Counted from the stretch's first letter, positions 55,307 to 63,796 are shown. The stretch is DNA of 64,000 bases from Gracilibacillus caseinilyticus (GCF_022919115.1 NZ_CP095072.1:682001-746000); one strand, 5' to 3'. Numbers and translations are program-made. The notes: generated from the letters alone by a model not told the origin.

Positions 55307-56233
55307 ATGACAGCTATTACGTCATTATTGGAAAGATATGAACAACGAATTCTTGGCCAACAAAAAAACCTGCGCTTATTATTATGTGCTGCATTAGCCG
55401 GAGGACATGTGTTAATTGAAGGGGTCCCCGGAACTGGGAAAACGCAAATGGTAAAAACATTAGCTAGATTACTGGACGGTGATTTTAAACGTGTCCAATT
55501 CACACCTGATTTATTACCTAGTGATATTACCGGAAGTGCCATATACAATATGAAAGTGCAAGATTTTCAAACACTAAAGGGGCCGATTTTTACCAATGTT
55601 TTATTGGCAGATGAAATTAATCGTACCCCAGCGAAGACACAGGCTGCTTTACTTGAGGCAATGGAAGAACAACAAGTAACCATTCAAGGTGACACCTTCC
55701 GTTTACCCGAATTCTTTTTTGTTGCAGCAACACAGAATCCAATTGAATTTGAAGGTACATATCCGCTTCCAGAGGCACAACAGGATCGTTTTTTCTTCAA
55801 ATTAAAAGTAGACTTTCCATCTCTTGAAGAGGAAGCATCTGTATTAGAGATGGTTATCCATGAGCAAACAAATCCGGAGCCAATCACGCCTATTTTCTCA
55901 CAAGAGTCGATTGTTGATATCCAGCAATCCGTACAACAGGTTACCATTAGTCAGGAAATAATGGATTACATCGTTAAATTAGTTCGAAAAACGCGAGAGT
56001 TAGAGCATATACAATATGGGGCAAGTACACGAGCGGCCATCGCGATTGCCAAAACCGCACAGGCATGGGCCTACTTGGATGATCGTGATTATATCACGCC
56101 AGATGATGTAAAAATTGTTGCTTTACCTAGTCTGCGTCATCGCATTCAGCTATCTCCATATGCAGAATTGGAGGGATCTGATATCGATGAAACGATTCAA
56201 GAGCTTGTGGGATCGGTTGCTGTTCCGCGATAA
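55307..56233 (+). CDS. MoxR-family AAA+ ATPase
   Basis: 308 residues. Walker A IEGVPGTGKTQMVKTLARL (37-55), the MoxR PDLLPSDITGSAIYN segment, Walker B NVLLADEINRTPAKTQAALLEAM (split) and sensor FVAATQNPIEFEGTYPLPEAQQDRFF (split). Family members act as chaperone ATPases with VWA or DUF58 partners. GAGGTG precedes the ATG. The downstream DUF58 gene overlaps its 3' end by 47 bp. Confidence 0.95.
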   Translation: MTAITSLLERYEQRILGQQKNLRLLLCAALAGGHVLIEGVPGTGKTQMVKTLARLLDGDFKRVQFTPDLLPSDITGSAIYNMKVQDFQTLKGPIFTNVLLADEINRTPAKTQAALLEAMEEQQVTIQGDTFRLPEFFFVAATQNPIEFEGTYPLPEAQQDRFFFKLKVDFPSLEEEASVLEMVIHEQTNPEPITPIFSQESIVDIQQSVQQVTISQEIMDYIVKLVRKTRELEHIQYGASTRAAIAIAKTAQAWAYLDDRDYITPDDVKIVALPSLRHRIQLSPYAELEGSDIDETIQELVGSVAVPR

Positions 56234-57542
56234 AGGCGTAGTCCCTACCAAGAAATTACTGGCTTATTATGGCGTTTTTGCTTTGGTTGTAGGGATTTTA
56301 TCTTTTTGGCTTTTTTCGTGGCTTTTCCTTGGTATTGCCACCTTACTGATGTTGGCGTTACTCGTCATTGATGCATTCATGTTACCGCCAAAACAATCCT
56401 TTAAGATTTCGAGAAGTGTAGCGGAACAAATCGAACGTTATCAGCAGCAAAACGTCACTGTACACATTCACAATCAAACAAATGAACCCTATACCGTTCG
56501 GCTTGTGGATAGCTGGCCAACTTCATTTCAGACAAATTACCGAGATGAGCAACTTATTTCGAAATCGCAGCATACAGCTTTTGGCTATACGATTACCCCT
56601 CACCAACGAGGAAGTTATACACTCAACAAGCTTTATCTTCGGGTTAAAACCAAAATTGGCTTATGGGAAAAACAATATACGTACTCCCTGCCGCAAGAAA
56701 TAAAAGTAATTCCTAACCTAGCTGAAACAAAACGCTATTTAGCAAGTGCGCAAAAGTATTTATTACATGAAGGAATTAAGGTCAAAAAAACAAAAACTGG
56801 TATCGGAGACTTTGCTAAAATAAGAAGTTATGCAGCCGGGGATGACCCACGAAAGATTAACTGGCGACAGTCTGCGAAATTACAAACAATGATGACAAAC
56901 GAGTATGAACCAGAGCATGGCAAGTATATTACGATATTAATAGATTGTGGCCGAATGATGGGGATGGAGCTGGAGTATGGAAACCGGCTGGAGAAATCAA
57001 TAGAAGCTGCAATTACACTAGCAGCAGCTGCCTTAGATAATGGGGATCATGTATCCCTGATCGCTTTTTCTAAGAATATCCAGGCGGTTGTACCTCCTGG
57101 CAAGGGACTGCAGCACATTGAAGCGATTTTACAAGCTGTTTATTCCATAGAGGTGGACGCACAGGAATCCAACTATCCATTGGCCTTACAACATGCACAG
57201 TCCATTCAGAAAAAAAGAAGTATGATGGTTCTCTTTAGCGATATTCAAACATTCGCCAATGAAGCCTATCCTTTGTTTTATATGAAGCAGATTAGAAAAA
57301 AACATCTAATTATGATGCTTGGAATTGAAGACACCATGTTGCACAAGCAGCGCAACAGTCAATCGGACGGGGTACTGGCAGCAATGGAGAAGAGTGTCGC
57401 CCAAAGCCAATACCTGAAACAGCAGCAAGTGATGAATAAATGGGAAAAGCATGGATTACCCATGCTGGAAGCTTCTGCCGAACGTCTGGCGGCAACCGCT
57501 GTTTCCCAATACATTCAAATCTTAAATAGAGGGTTGTTGTAG
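56187..57542 (+). CDS. DUF58 (VWA-like) protein
   Basis: 451 residues. Two N-terminal membrane helices (ALVVGILSFWLFSWLFLGIA and TLLMLALLVIDAFML), then DUF58 core GIGDFAKIRSYAAGDDPRKINWRQSAK (split) and a VWA-like domain with ILIDCGRMMGME (MIDAS-like Asp but not a full DxSxS). ATG at 56187 has GGAGGG 11 nt upstream, inside the moxR frame; longer frames upstream lack a ribosome site. Canonical MoxR partner. Confidence 0.88.
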   Translation: MKRFKSLWDRLLFRDKGVVPTKKLLAYYGVFALVVGILSFWLFSWLFLGIATLLMLALLVIDAFMLPPKQSFKISRSVAEQIERYQQQNVTVHIHNQTNEPYTVRLVDSWPTSFQTNYRDEQLISKSQHTAFGYTITPHQRGSYTLNKLYLRVKTKIGLWEKQYTYSLPQEIKVIPNLAETKRYLASAQKYLLHEGIKVKKTKTGIGDFAKIRSYAAGDDPRKINWRQSAKLQTMMTNEYEPEHGKYITILIDCGRMMGMELEYGNRLEKSIEAAITLAAAALDNGDHVSLIAFSKNIQAVVPPGKGLQHIEAILQAVYSIEVDAQESNYPLALQHAQSIQKKRSMMVLFSDIQTFANEAYPLFYMKQIRKKHLIMMLGIEDTMLHKQRNSQSDGVLAAMEKSVAQSQYLKQQQVMNKWEKHGLPMLEASAERLAATAVSQYIQILNRGLL

Positions 57543-58490
57543 CTTTCTTTTTTGTTGAAGATAGGAACCAATTACCATATACGCCATAATTCCGAATGCC
57601 GTTACTATGGCAAATGCATATTTCATTTCTAATGATAAAGCGGATGGCGTAATATATCCTTCGATGATACCGGCGATAACAAATAACGGGATCGTTCCAA
57701 TTAATAATTGTACGGACCGGGTTGTTTGCACTTTAAGCTGGTATCCTCTCGAATAATTGCCAGGCACGAACAATTTGTATCCCATTAACAAGCCCGAACC
57801 ACCAGCGATAAATATAGCGATTAATTCTATCACACCATGCGGAATAATATATGCCCAGAAAACATAGCTATTTCCATGATTCCAAAACACAGCAGCCAAG
57901 GCACCGATAAGGATCCCATTTGTAATTAACAAATAGACTGTTAAAATACCGAATGTAATCCCGCCTGCAAATGCGAGGATAGCTACTTGAATATTATTGG
58001 TCATAATCTGTGCCGACATCATCGGAGCATCGACAACTTTCGGTGATTCATTTAAGGATCCGGGGTCAAAAGCTTGAGCCATTTCTTCTGATAGAATACC
58101 ATATAAATGGGATGGATTTTCGAATACTGCAAAGAAACTAGCAATACCAGCAATGACAAACAATAACATGGCTAGCACAACAGCCTTCCACTGCTTTAAT
58201 AATAACCCGACAAATTTACTTGAAAAGAAGTGATACGCCTGTTTCCACGAGGAATGTTGTGACTGATATAAGATATTGTGAGCTTTACCGGTTAGTTCAT
58301 TAAGGTACATCGTAACATCTTCATTGGGAAAATAGGTTTGACTAAACGATAATTGTCTTGCCACTTTTTGATAAGTATGTTGGAAATCTTCTATAATAGT
58401 ATTCGATTTTTTCTTAGGTAATTCACTGATTAACACTTCTAAACGCTCCCAGTCTTGGCGGTGTTGCTTAATAAATTGGTTTAGTTGCAT
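57522..58490 (-). CDS. Stage II sporulation protein M-family (DUF95) membrane protein
   Basis: 322 residues. N-terminal cytosolic helices (QHRQDWERLEVLISELPKKK-like, split), then five or more membrane helices with FVGLLLKQWKAVVLAMLLFVIAG, IMTNNIQVAILAFAGGITFGILT and the IIPHGVIELIAIFIAGGSG motif diagnostic for SpoIIM/DUF95. Longer than true SpoIIM (about 215 aa), so it is the paralogous family seen beside RDD and MoxR genes. Its end overlaps the DUF58 stop by 21 bp, convergent. Confidence 0.88.
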   Translation of the reverse strand: MQLNQFIKQHRQDWERLEVLISELPKKKSNTIIEDFQHTYQKVARQLSFSQTYFPNEDVTMYLNELTGKAHNILYQSQHSSWKQAYHFFSSKFVGLLLKQWKAVVLAMLLFVIAGIASFFAVFENPSHLYGILSEEMAQAFDPGSLNESPKVVDAPMMSAQIMTNNIQVAILAFAGGITFGILTVYLLITNGILIGALAAVFWNHGNSYVFWAYIIPHGVIELIAIFIAGGSGLLMGYKLFVPGNYSRGYQLKVQTTRSVQLLIGTIPLFVIAGIIEGYITPSALSLEMKYAFAIVTAFGIMAYMVIGSYLQQKRKLQQPSI

Positions 58491-58576
58491 ATCATCACCT
58501 TTTTTTCTATTATTTTACTTTATTATAGTAGATAAAGAGACAAATGAACAGCATTCTTTCATATTAGGAGGTCCAT

Positions 58577-59368
58577 ATGGAACAGGAACAACTGAATGTA
58601 AAGACACCGGAATACGTCACCTTACAATTCCATTTAGCAGGATTAGGATCACGAGGCGCGTCACAGATCATTGATTATTTACTGATTTTCTTAGTACAGT
58701 TCGCGATTATTCTGATCTTAACTTTCTCCCTGGAAAACAATCCTTCTGGCATATTATTAATCAATGAATACGATAATGTCATCCTCGCAGTAGGATTAGT
58801 TATCATATTCGCTTTAAATTTTGGGTATTTTATTTTCTTAGAATATTTCTGGGGTGGACGGACCATTGGAAAGAAACTTGTAGGTATTCGGGTGATTCAA
58901 GAGAACGGACACAATGTAACATTCTTATCGAGTCTTATTCGCAACTTATTACGGATAATCGATATGTTGCCAGGCTTTTATGCAGCCGGTATCCTGTTCG
59001 TTTTTTTCCATTCGAAGCATAAGAGATTAGGCGATCTGGCAGCAGGTACACTTGTTGTACATGAACGTCGGGATAAAACGGCTAAAAGAAATGCACTGGA
59101 TAAGTACATTGATCATTTAGCGTTAGACTTGGATGAGTTACCGTTAACCGCACAACAATTAAAACAATTTAATCAAAAAGAATGGCGGCTAATACAAACA
59201 TACGCGCATCGAATTGCAGAAATAAGACCTGAACAAAAGCAAGTAGTTACAAAACAAGTAAGTGACATTGTATTGTCAAGACTTGAAGAAAGTAATTATC
59301 AAAATAAAGACAAGGAAAGAGTGCTGTTATTACTCTATTTATATTTAAAGGAAGAATGGGAATTGTAA
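58577..59368 (+). CDS. RDD-family membrane protein
   Basis: 263 residues. The RDD motif is visible as GLGSRGASQIIDYLLIFLVQF (Arg/Asp pair) and GRTIGKKLVGIRVIQENG, then HKRLGDLAAGTLVVHERR with its Asp. Three or four membrane helices in the first 160 residues and a cytosolic helical C-terminal half (LPLTAQQLKQF...). Divergent from the SpoIIM-like gene and part of the same functional neighbourhood (MoxR/DUF58/SpoIIM/RDD). Confidence 0.9.
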   Translation: MEQEQLNVKTPEYVTLQFHLAGLGSRGASQIIDYLLIFLVQFAIILILTFSLENNPSGILLINEYDNVILAVGLVIIFALNFGYFIFLEYFWGGRTIGKKLVGIRVIQENGHNVTFLSSLIRNLLRIIDMLPGFYAAGILFVFFHSKHKRLGDLAAGTLVVHERRDKTAKRNALDKYIDHLALDLDELPLTAQQLKQFNQKEWRLIQTYAHRIAEIRPEQKQVVTKQVSDIVLSRLEESNYQNKDKERVLLLLYLYLKEEWEL

Positions 59369-59376
59369 TAGATCGT

Positions 59377-59408
59377 GAATTACTCCTCTACTATTTAGTA
59401 TGGGGAGT
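59377..59408. terminator. Convergent terminator overlapping the PNPOx stop
   Basis: ACTCCTCTACT / AGTATGGGGAGT hairpin between the RDD and PNPOx-like genes; includes the last codons of the latter. Confidence 0.6.
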
Positions 59409-60009
59409 TTTCCTTGTGCTTTGTTCTTCTCGCATGAAAATAATCACCACCTTTATATTTTTTATTATTTGTACCCCAATGAATGGCTTTCTCTTCTTTT
59501 TTCAGTTTCGGTATGTGTTTCGAACAATGTACATATGCTTCCTCGACTTTAATATAGACCCACCGTTCAGCTTTATCACCCTCGCGCTGATTCATATAAG
59601 TTAATTGTTCATTGGAAAGAAGAAAGCTCGGTAAATGGTCGTTTTCAACAATTTCTGCTCGACCATTTATATGCAGGCCGATTTGATCTTCAAAAAAATC
59701 AACAAACATCAAGCCAATATGAGGATTTTCGCTAATATTACCAAGACTCGCCATCACACCATTGCCACGGTATTCAGGATACATTAATGTTTGCGCATCA
59801 ATTGTATATACGAAACCTTCCTGACCAACTCGAAACGACGCATCACAGTTTCCTTCGCTATCGGACGTTGAAATAAATACCATCGTTTGCCTGGCTATAT
59901 ACGCTATCATGTCTTGGTTCAGGAAGTGAAGCATTTGATTTTTATAGAATGCATTCGCTCTTTTCTCTGTTCCATATTTCGTCTGCAAGAATTTTTCCCC
60001 TTCTGACAT
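59395..60009 (-). CDS. Pyridoxamine 5'-phosphate oxidase-like FMN-binding protein
   Basis: 204 residues. Split beta-barrel of the PNPOx-like family: FISTSDSEGNCDASFRVGQEGFV, GNGVMASLGNISENPHIGLMFVDFFE and INGRAEIVEND are typical of the FMN-binding branch related to general-stress or MSMEG-type oxidases. C-terminal tail is Lys-rich. Substrate unknown. The start ATG is preceded by GGGGGGATG-type sequence. Confidence 0.82.
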   Translation of the reverse strand: MSEGEKFLQTKYGTEKRANAFYKNQMLHFLNQDMIAYIARQTMVFISTSDSEGNCDASFRVGQEGFVYTIDAQTLMYPEYRGNGVMASLGNISENPHIGLMFVDFFEDQIGLHINGRAEIVENDHLPSFLLSNEQLTYMNQREGDKAERWVYIKVEEAYVHCSKHIPKLKKEEKAIHWGTNNKKYKGGDYFHARRTKHKENSPY

Positions 60010-60229
60010 AGAGCATCCCCCCTCTACTTTATCTAACTATTATACTAGTCCCTAAGCCTTTTCTCTATCAACAATCAGCCAGATAAGAAAAACTGTAAAA
60101 TCTCACAAACAATCCGCTTTTTATTGAACATTATTTCAAAAGACACTCCTGGCATTTTGTTTGCATTTGTCACAACAATAAGAAAACTAGGCCTCAGTCC
60201 TAATTTTCTTAAATATATAAATAGTTACC

Positions 60230-60415
60230 TATAATATGGATTATGTAAACTAGCGTTGCATCTATTTTGAAATGTAGTTAGAGGTATAATGCCTTCTACC
60301 AACCACTTCGCGTCCTGTGGGGAACGGAGCATATTTTTGGAGCTTTACTACGCAATGAATACATTTCAAAATTACCACATTGTAATACGGCTGCACTTTA
60401 CACAATCCATATTAA
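60230..60415. repeat. MITE-like intergenic repeat, copy F (186 bp, short form)
   Basis: Termini TATAATATGGATTATGTAAA and TTTACACAATCCATATTAA. Core ACCAACCACTTCGCGTCCTG then GAGCATATTTTTGGAGCTTT and TTTCAAAATTACCACAT, in the orientation of D and E. Lies between the PNPOx-like gene and a small membrane gene. Confidence 0.8.
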
Positions 60416-60494
60416 AGAAACCAACTTCCACGTTGAGCTCTATTTACTTCTGCCATTTGCCTTGACGACTGATATTAGATACTTATTTTGCTAA

Positions 60495-60521
60495 CAAAAA
60501 ACCCCCTGAATGATCAGGAGG
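60495..60521 (-). terminator. Terminator after the 55-residue membrane gene
   Basis: CCTCCTGA / TCAGGGGG stem with ATGA loop and TTTTTTG on the minus strand. Confidence 0.7.
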
Positions 60522-60557
60522 CCCTATCTCGACTAGTTCTACAACGGACTAGTTTAG

Positions 60558-60725
60558 TTATCTAATTTCCTTGCCAGCAATAACCGGCTGCACTTGCGCT
60601 TTGGAAGGTTCCAAATTCAATTCTACTTTTAGTTTTTTTCTGCGCGATGAAATTTTTTCCAAAGCAGATAAAACTAGAAAAGTAAGCAGAATAGTTAGAG
60701 AAACCATGTATAAAGAAGTTACCAT
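60558..60725 (-). CDS. 55-residue single-pass membrane protein
   Basis: ATG at 60725 with AAAGGGGATAG about 6 nt upstream, TAA at 60558-60560. The protein begins with a membrane helix (YMVSLTILLTFLVLSAL) and continues with a Lys/Arg-rich stretch (EKISSRRKKLKVEL) and NLEPSKAQVQPVIAGKEIR. A frame of 71 codons in another register covers the same DNA but lacks a ribosome site. A terminator follows. No family recognised. Confidence 0.6.
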   Translation of the reverse strand: MVTSLYMVSLTILLTFLVLSALEKISSRRKKLKVELNLEPSKAQVQPVIAGKEIR

Positions 60726-61025
60726 AGTCAACTATCCCCTTTCCTAAAAAAATATTCGCATTTACTAGTGAATTCACTTATATAGTACCATATTTATTTA
60801 ATTTGTAAATATAAATAATGAAATTCTTTTAAATTCTTTTTTATTCTCTACATTCTATTCAAATACTACTATTTTGTAACGGTTCTGTAATGATAAAAAC
60901 GTGATAATACCGCCCTTTTTCATAAATAGACTGAATATTTATTCAATTCATATAAAATATTTAGAATCCTTTTGATCGCTGGTTCGTATATATACACAGA
61001 CCAACAAAAAGGGAGTGGATAGACG
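60726..61025. other. Intergenic spacer upstream of the AIM24 gene
   Basis: 300 bp of very AT-rich DNA. No convincing promoter boxes, RNA fold or frame was recognised; only the ribosome site AAAAAGGGAGTGG of the next gene stands out. Confidence 0.4.
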
Positions 61026-61808
61026 ATGAACAATCATGAAATTGACTTTACACTATACGGAGATGATATGCAGTTTGTCGAAGTGGAATTAGATCCGCAA
61101 GAAACCGTTATTGCAGAAGCAGGCAGTTTGATGATGATGGACAGTGACATTTCAATGGAAACCATCTTTGGTGACGGTTCTTCACAGCAAGGAGGATTGG
61201 TCGGTAAGTTACTTGGAGCTGGTAAACGAGTCGTTACCGGGGAAAGTTTGTTTATGACGACCTTCACGAATCAAGGTGTTGGTAAGAAACATGTCAGCTT
61301 TGCCTCACCGTATCCTGGTAAAATTGTGCCGATGGATCTTAGCGAACTCCGTGGAAAAATCATTTGTCAAAAGGATGCCTTTCTTGCCGCTGCAAAAGGA
61401 GTTTCCGTCGGTATTGAATTTCAACGAAAAATCGGAACTGGATTCTTCGGGGGAGAAGGCTTTATTATGCAAAAACTTGAAGGAGACGGAATGGCCTTCG
61501 TTCATGCGGGAGGAACCATTCATAAACGCGTACTGCAACCAGGTGAAAAATTAAAAGTAGACACCGGCTGTCTTGTGGCGATGACAGGAGACGTTGATTA
61601 CAATATTGAATTCGTTGGCGGTGTTAAAACTGCGCTATTCGGTGGAGAGGGCATATTCTTTGCGACATTAACAGGTCCTGGCACCGTTTGGGTACAGTCG
61701 TTGCCATTCAGTCGACTTGCCAGTAAAGTATTTGCTGCCTTACCTGAAAAGGGTGGAAACAAAGGTGAAAGTGGAATCGGCGGACTTTTTGACCTTTTTA
61801 ATAAATAG
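61026..61808 (+). CDS. AIM24 / TIGR00266-family protein
   Basis: 260 residues. Family pattern: ETVIAEAGSLMMMDSDISME, a glycine-rich region GLVGKLLGAGKRVVTGESLFMTTFTN (split), GGEGFIMQKLEGDGMAFVHAGG and GGEGIFFATLTGPGTVWVQSLPFSRLA (split). Bacterial AIM24 proteins are tryptophan-rich beta-sandwich proteins of unclear role, related by name to a mitochondrial biogenesis protein. ATG has AAGGGAGTGG upstream. Monocistronic. Confidence 0.92.
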   Translation: MNNHEIDFTLYGDDMQFVEVELDPQETVIAEAGSLMMMDSDISMETIFGDGSSQQGGLVGKLLGAGKRVVTGESLFMTTFTNQGVGKKHVSFASPYPGKIVPMDLSELRGKIICQKDAFLAAAKGVSVGIEFQRKIGTGFFGGEGFIMQKLEGDGMAFVHAGGTIHKRVLQPGEKLKVDTGCLVAMTGDVDYNIEFVGGVKTALFGGEGIFFATLTGPGTVWVQSLPFSRLASKVFAALPEKGGNKGESGIGGLFDLFNK

Positions 61809-61820
61809 ACACGACAAAAA

Positions 61821-61852
61821 ACTCCCTTAGCCTGAATGACTGCTAGGGGAGT
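61821..61852. terminator. Convergent terminator (AIM24 gene and mini-GlnR gene)
   Basis: ACTCCCTTAGC / GCTAGGGGAGT 11-bp stem (one G-T pair), 10-nt loop, A tract on one side; ends one base before the GlnR-like stop at 61853. Confidence 0.75.
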
Positions 61853-62092
61853 TTAATCCTTTAGCATTGCCTTAATACCTGCAATATTGATACCTTGATC
61901 AATAAGTTTCTTAATCTCTTTCAGTCGGTCAATATCATTCAAGGAAAACATTCTCCGGTTCCCTTTGTTTCTTGCAGGTGAAATTAAACTTTGTTCCTCA
62001 TAATATCGGATTTGTCTGCCACTCAATTTCGTTAAATCCTTTACCACACTGATCGGAAACGCCGCTACATGGTTCGGAATATCATTATTCAC
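61853..62092 (-). CDS. GlnR/TnrA-like MerR-family regulator, DNA-binding domain only
   Basis: 79 residues. FPISVVKDLTKLSGRQIRYYEEQSLISPARNKGNRRMFSLNDIDRL (split) is the MerR winged helix and closely resembles GlnR (SARQIRYYEENGLI, GNRR.FS). It stops after KKLIDQGINIAGIKAMLKD, so the C-terminal tail by which GlnR and TnrA sense glutamine synthetase is missing. GTG at 62092 is chosen because AAAGGGGAG lies 6 nt upstream; an earlier ATG (62128) overlaps the exonuclease gene. Last gene after amt, DUF294 and exonuclease: probably a nitrogen-related regulator. Confidence 0.85.
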   Translation of the reverse strand: MNNDIPNHVAAFPISVVKDLTKLSGRQIRYYEEQSLISPARNKGNRRMFSLNDIDRLKEIKKLIDQGINIAGIKAMLKD

Positions 62093-62111
62093 ATTCTTCT
62101 CCCCTTTCAGG

Positions 62112-62849
62112 TTAAGGCAAGCTAGCAATATGCGTATAGATATCTTTTAGGTTATGAAAACCCATTTCTTCTGCTTTCTTAATGTTTTCAGACCACAATT
62201 TGGCTGTTGCAGCTGCATCATATAATGCATGATGTCTGTTTCCGATTTCGACGCCATAATGATTACACCAATCATCTAGAGAGACATACTCAATTTCTGG
62301 TGATACCACTTTAGTAAGGAAGGACGTATCAATAATACGGTGTTGAAAACTAGACTTTAATGCTGTCCAGCTGGCGTGTTTCATAAATTGTTTCTCATGA
62401 CTGGAATGATGTGCTACTAACGTATCACTGCGCACAAACATAAAGAATTGTTTTAACACGTCAGGTAAGGTTGCTGCCTGATTTAATTCGAAAGCTGTAA
62501 TACCTGTTAATTCTTCAATTTCTTGTGGCGGTGGCAAAGCACTGTAAATGGTCTTATAAAACAATTGATCTTCTAAAATCTCTGCCCCTTTCATTTTAAC
62601 AGCGCCGATCGAAAGGATTCGGTCACCGTTATACGGAAAGAAGCCTGTTGTTTCTATATCGAACACTACAACGGACAGGTCTTTAAAAGGTGTGTTCAAT
62701 ACATCCTTCTGCTTTAACTCTCGTTGTAAATTACGCATATAGGCAATTTTCCGTGCATCTGACTGGCCAGCTAAGGCACTGCTGTCTGATATTTTCCCTG
62801 ACATTTGTTTAATGAAGTGAAGCATCTGATTCATGATCATTTCGAACAC
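62112..62849 (-). CDS. DEDDh 3'-5' exonuclease (DnaQ/PolC epsilon-like)
   Basis: 245 residues. N-terminal helical segment of about 55 residues, then ExoI VVFDIETTGFFPYNGDR (Asp, Glu), ExoII LVAHHSSHEKQFM and ExoIII HHALYDAAATAKLW (His and Asp). In ExoII the usual Asp appears replaced by Glu (HEKQF), which may affect metal binding. Its ATG overlaps the DUF294 gene by 13 bp. Association with DUF294 nucleotidyltransferases is known from other bacteria; target unknown. Confidence 0.9.
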   Translation of the reverse strand: MFEMIMNQMLHFIKQMSGKISDSSALAGQSDARKIAYMRNLQRELKQKDVLNTPFKDLSVVVFDIETTGFFPYNGDRILSIGAVKMKGAEILEDQLFYKTIYSALPPPQEIEELTGITAFELNQAATLPDVLKQFFMFVRSDTLVAHHSSHEKQFMKHASWTALKSSFQHRIIDTSFLTKVVSPEIEYVSLDDWCNHYGVEIGNRHHALYDAAATAKLWSENIKKAEEMGFHNLKDIYTHIASLP

Positions 62850-63796
62850 TCTTCTTCAATCGTATGCTTGGTACGGTCAAATAACTCTGTCCCTTTTTTC
62901 ATAAATTCCTTCAACTCCTGTTTATGACGTTTCGATAACTCTTTCAAAGGAATATAGTGAACTTCTTCATATTCTTCTACATCATTGGTAAATTCGAATT
63001 TAAATGCTAATAAGTTATTAAATAAAATCTGATAATCTGATAGAAATGGATATTTAGATTTTAAGTTATCAAACCTGGACATGGTAGGTGCCTGATGTAA
63101 ATCATTACACAAAGCCAGCAGCCTTAATGAATTAATATAAGGAAAAAGCGTTGTTGTTTTAATGTTAATCTGACCTGACATTTTACCACTTTGTTCAGGT
63201 AACAATTGACCGAAGACACCGACTCCCTTGCGAATAAAGTCAACATTGTCCACTAGTCTCGGCATTACTTTTGGATTGTTATCGATATATTGAAAGGTTT
63301 CCTCTTTTAATTCTTGTAAAAAACGTGCCTCTCCTACTAACACTCTTGAATCAAAAAAGGTGGAAAAGTGCCTCAGTGATTGCCAGCTTTCTTCTTCCAA
63401 CCAATCAACCACCTGTTTTTTCCATCCATAAACCGATTTCGTCCATCGTGATTCTGACGACATCACTTTACCATCACATTGTTCATAACCAGCTATCTCC
63501 AAACCATCCACAATCTTTTCTCCTAATTGAAGGAAATAATGCTGATGTGTTTCAGAACCATCAAATACGATTCCATGATCCTGATCACTCCAAATCGATT
63601 GTTCACTTCTTCCAGCACTACCCATTAGAAAAAATGCGAAGGGAGCAGGGATCTCCCCCTGCTCTTCCTCCATCTTCTTCATCGCTAATTGTACCGTTTT
63701 ACGCATAATTTCATCATGAAATTCATTCAACTCATCATGGTTGCTTTGCTGATGAATATGCGCTTCACGAAAATCTTTTATGTCTGTAAAGTTCAT
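62837..63796 (-). CDS. DUF294 nucleotidyltransferase-like protein
   Basis: About 319 residues. The Pol-beta-type nucleotidyltransferase motif is MGSAGRSEQSIWSDQDHGIVF (split; GSxGR and the two Asp of DxD), related to GlnD/GlnE. The C-terminal half is the DUF294_C helical domain (FVRKGVGVFGQ-like block here FIRKGVGVFGQLL). No CBS or cyclic-nucleotide domain is attached, unlike many relatives. Start taken at the ATG at 63796 (AAGGGAGTGG upstream) rather than the ATG at 63832, which overlaps the amt stop without a ribosome site. Confidence 0.88.
   Translation of the reverse strand: MNFTDIKDFREAHIHQQSNHDELNEFHDEIMRKTVQLAMKKMEEEQGEIPAPFAFFLMGSAGRSEQSIWSDQDHGIVFDGSETHQHYFLQLGEKIVDGLEIAGYEQCDGKVMSSESRWTKSVYGWKKQVVDWLEEESWQSLRHFSTFFDSRVLVGEARFLQELKEETFQYIDNNPKVMPRLVDNVDFIRKGVGVFGQLLPEQSGKMSGQINIKTTTLFPYINSLRLLALCNDLHQAPTMSRFDNLKSKYPFLSDYQILFNNLLAFKFEFTNDVEEYEEVHYIPLKELSKRHKQELKEFMKKGTELFDRTKHTIEEECSK

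Noticed and set aside
60562..60777. 71-codon minus frame upstream of the terminator at 60495
   Set aside because: The alternative register (60558-60725) has a strong ribosome site and a membrane helix; the longer frame has neither.
60880..60915. ECF-sigma promoter (TGTAAC ... CGTG) upstream of the AIM24 gene
   Set aside because: The spacer is 19 bp and the -10 is only a partial match; too weak to annotate.
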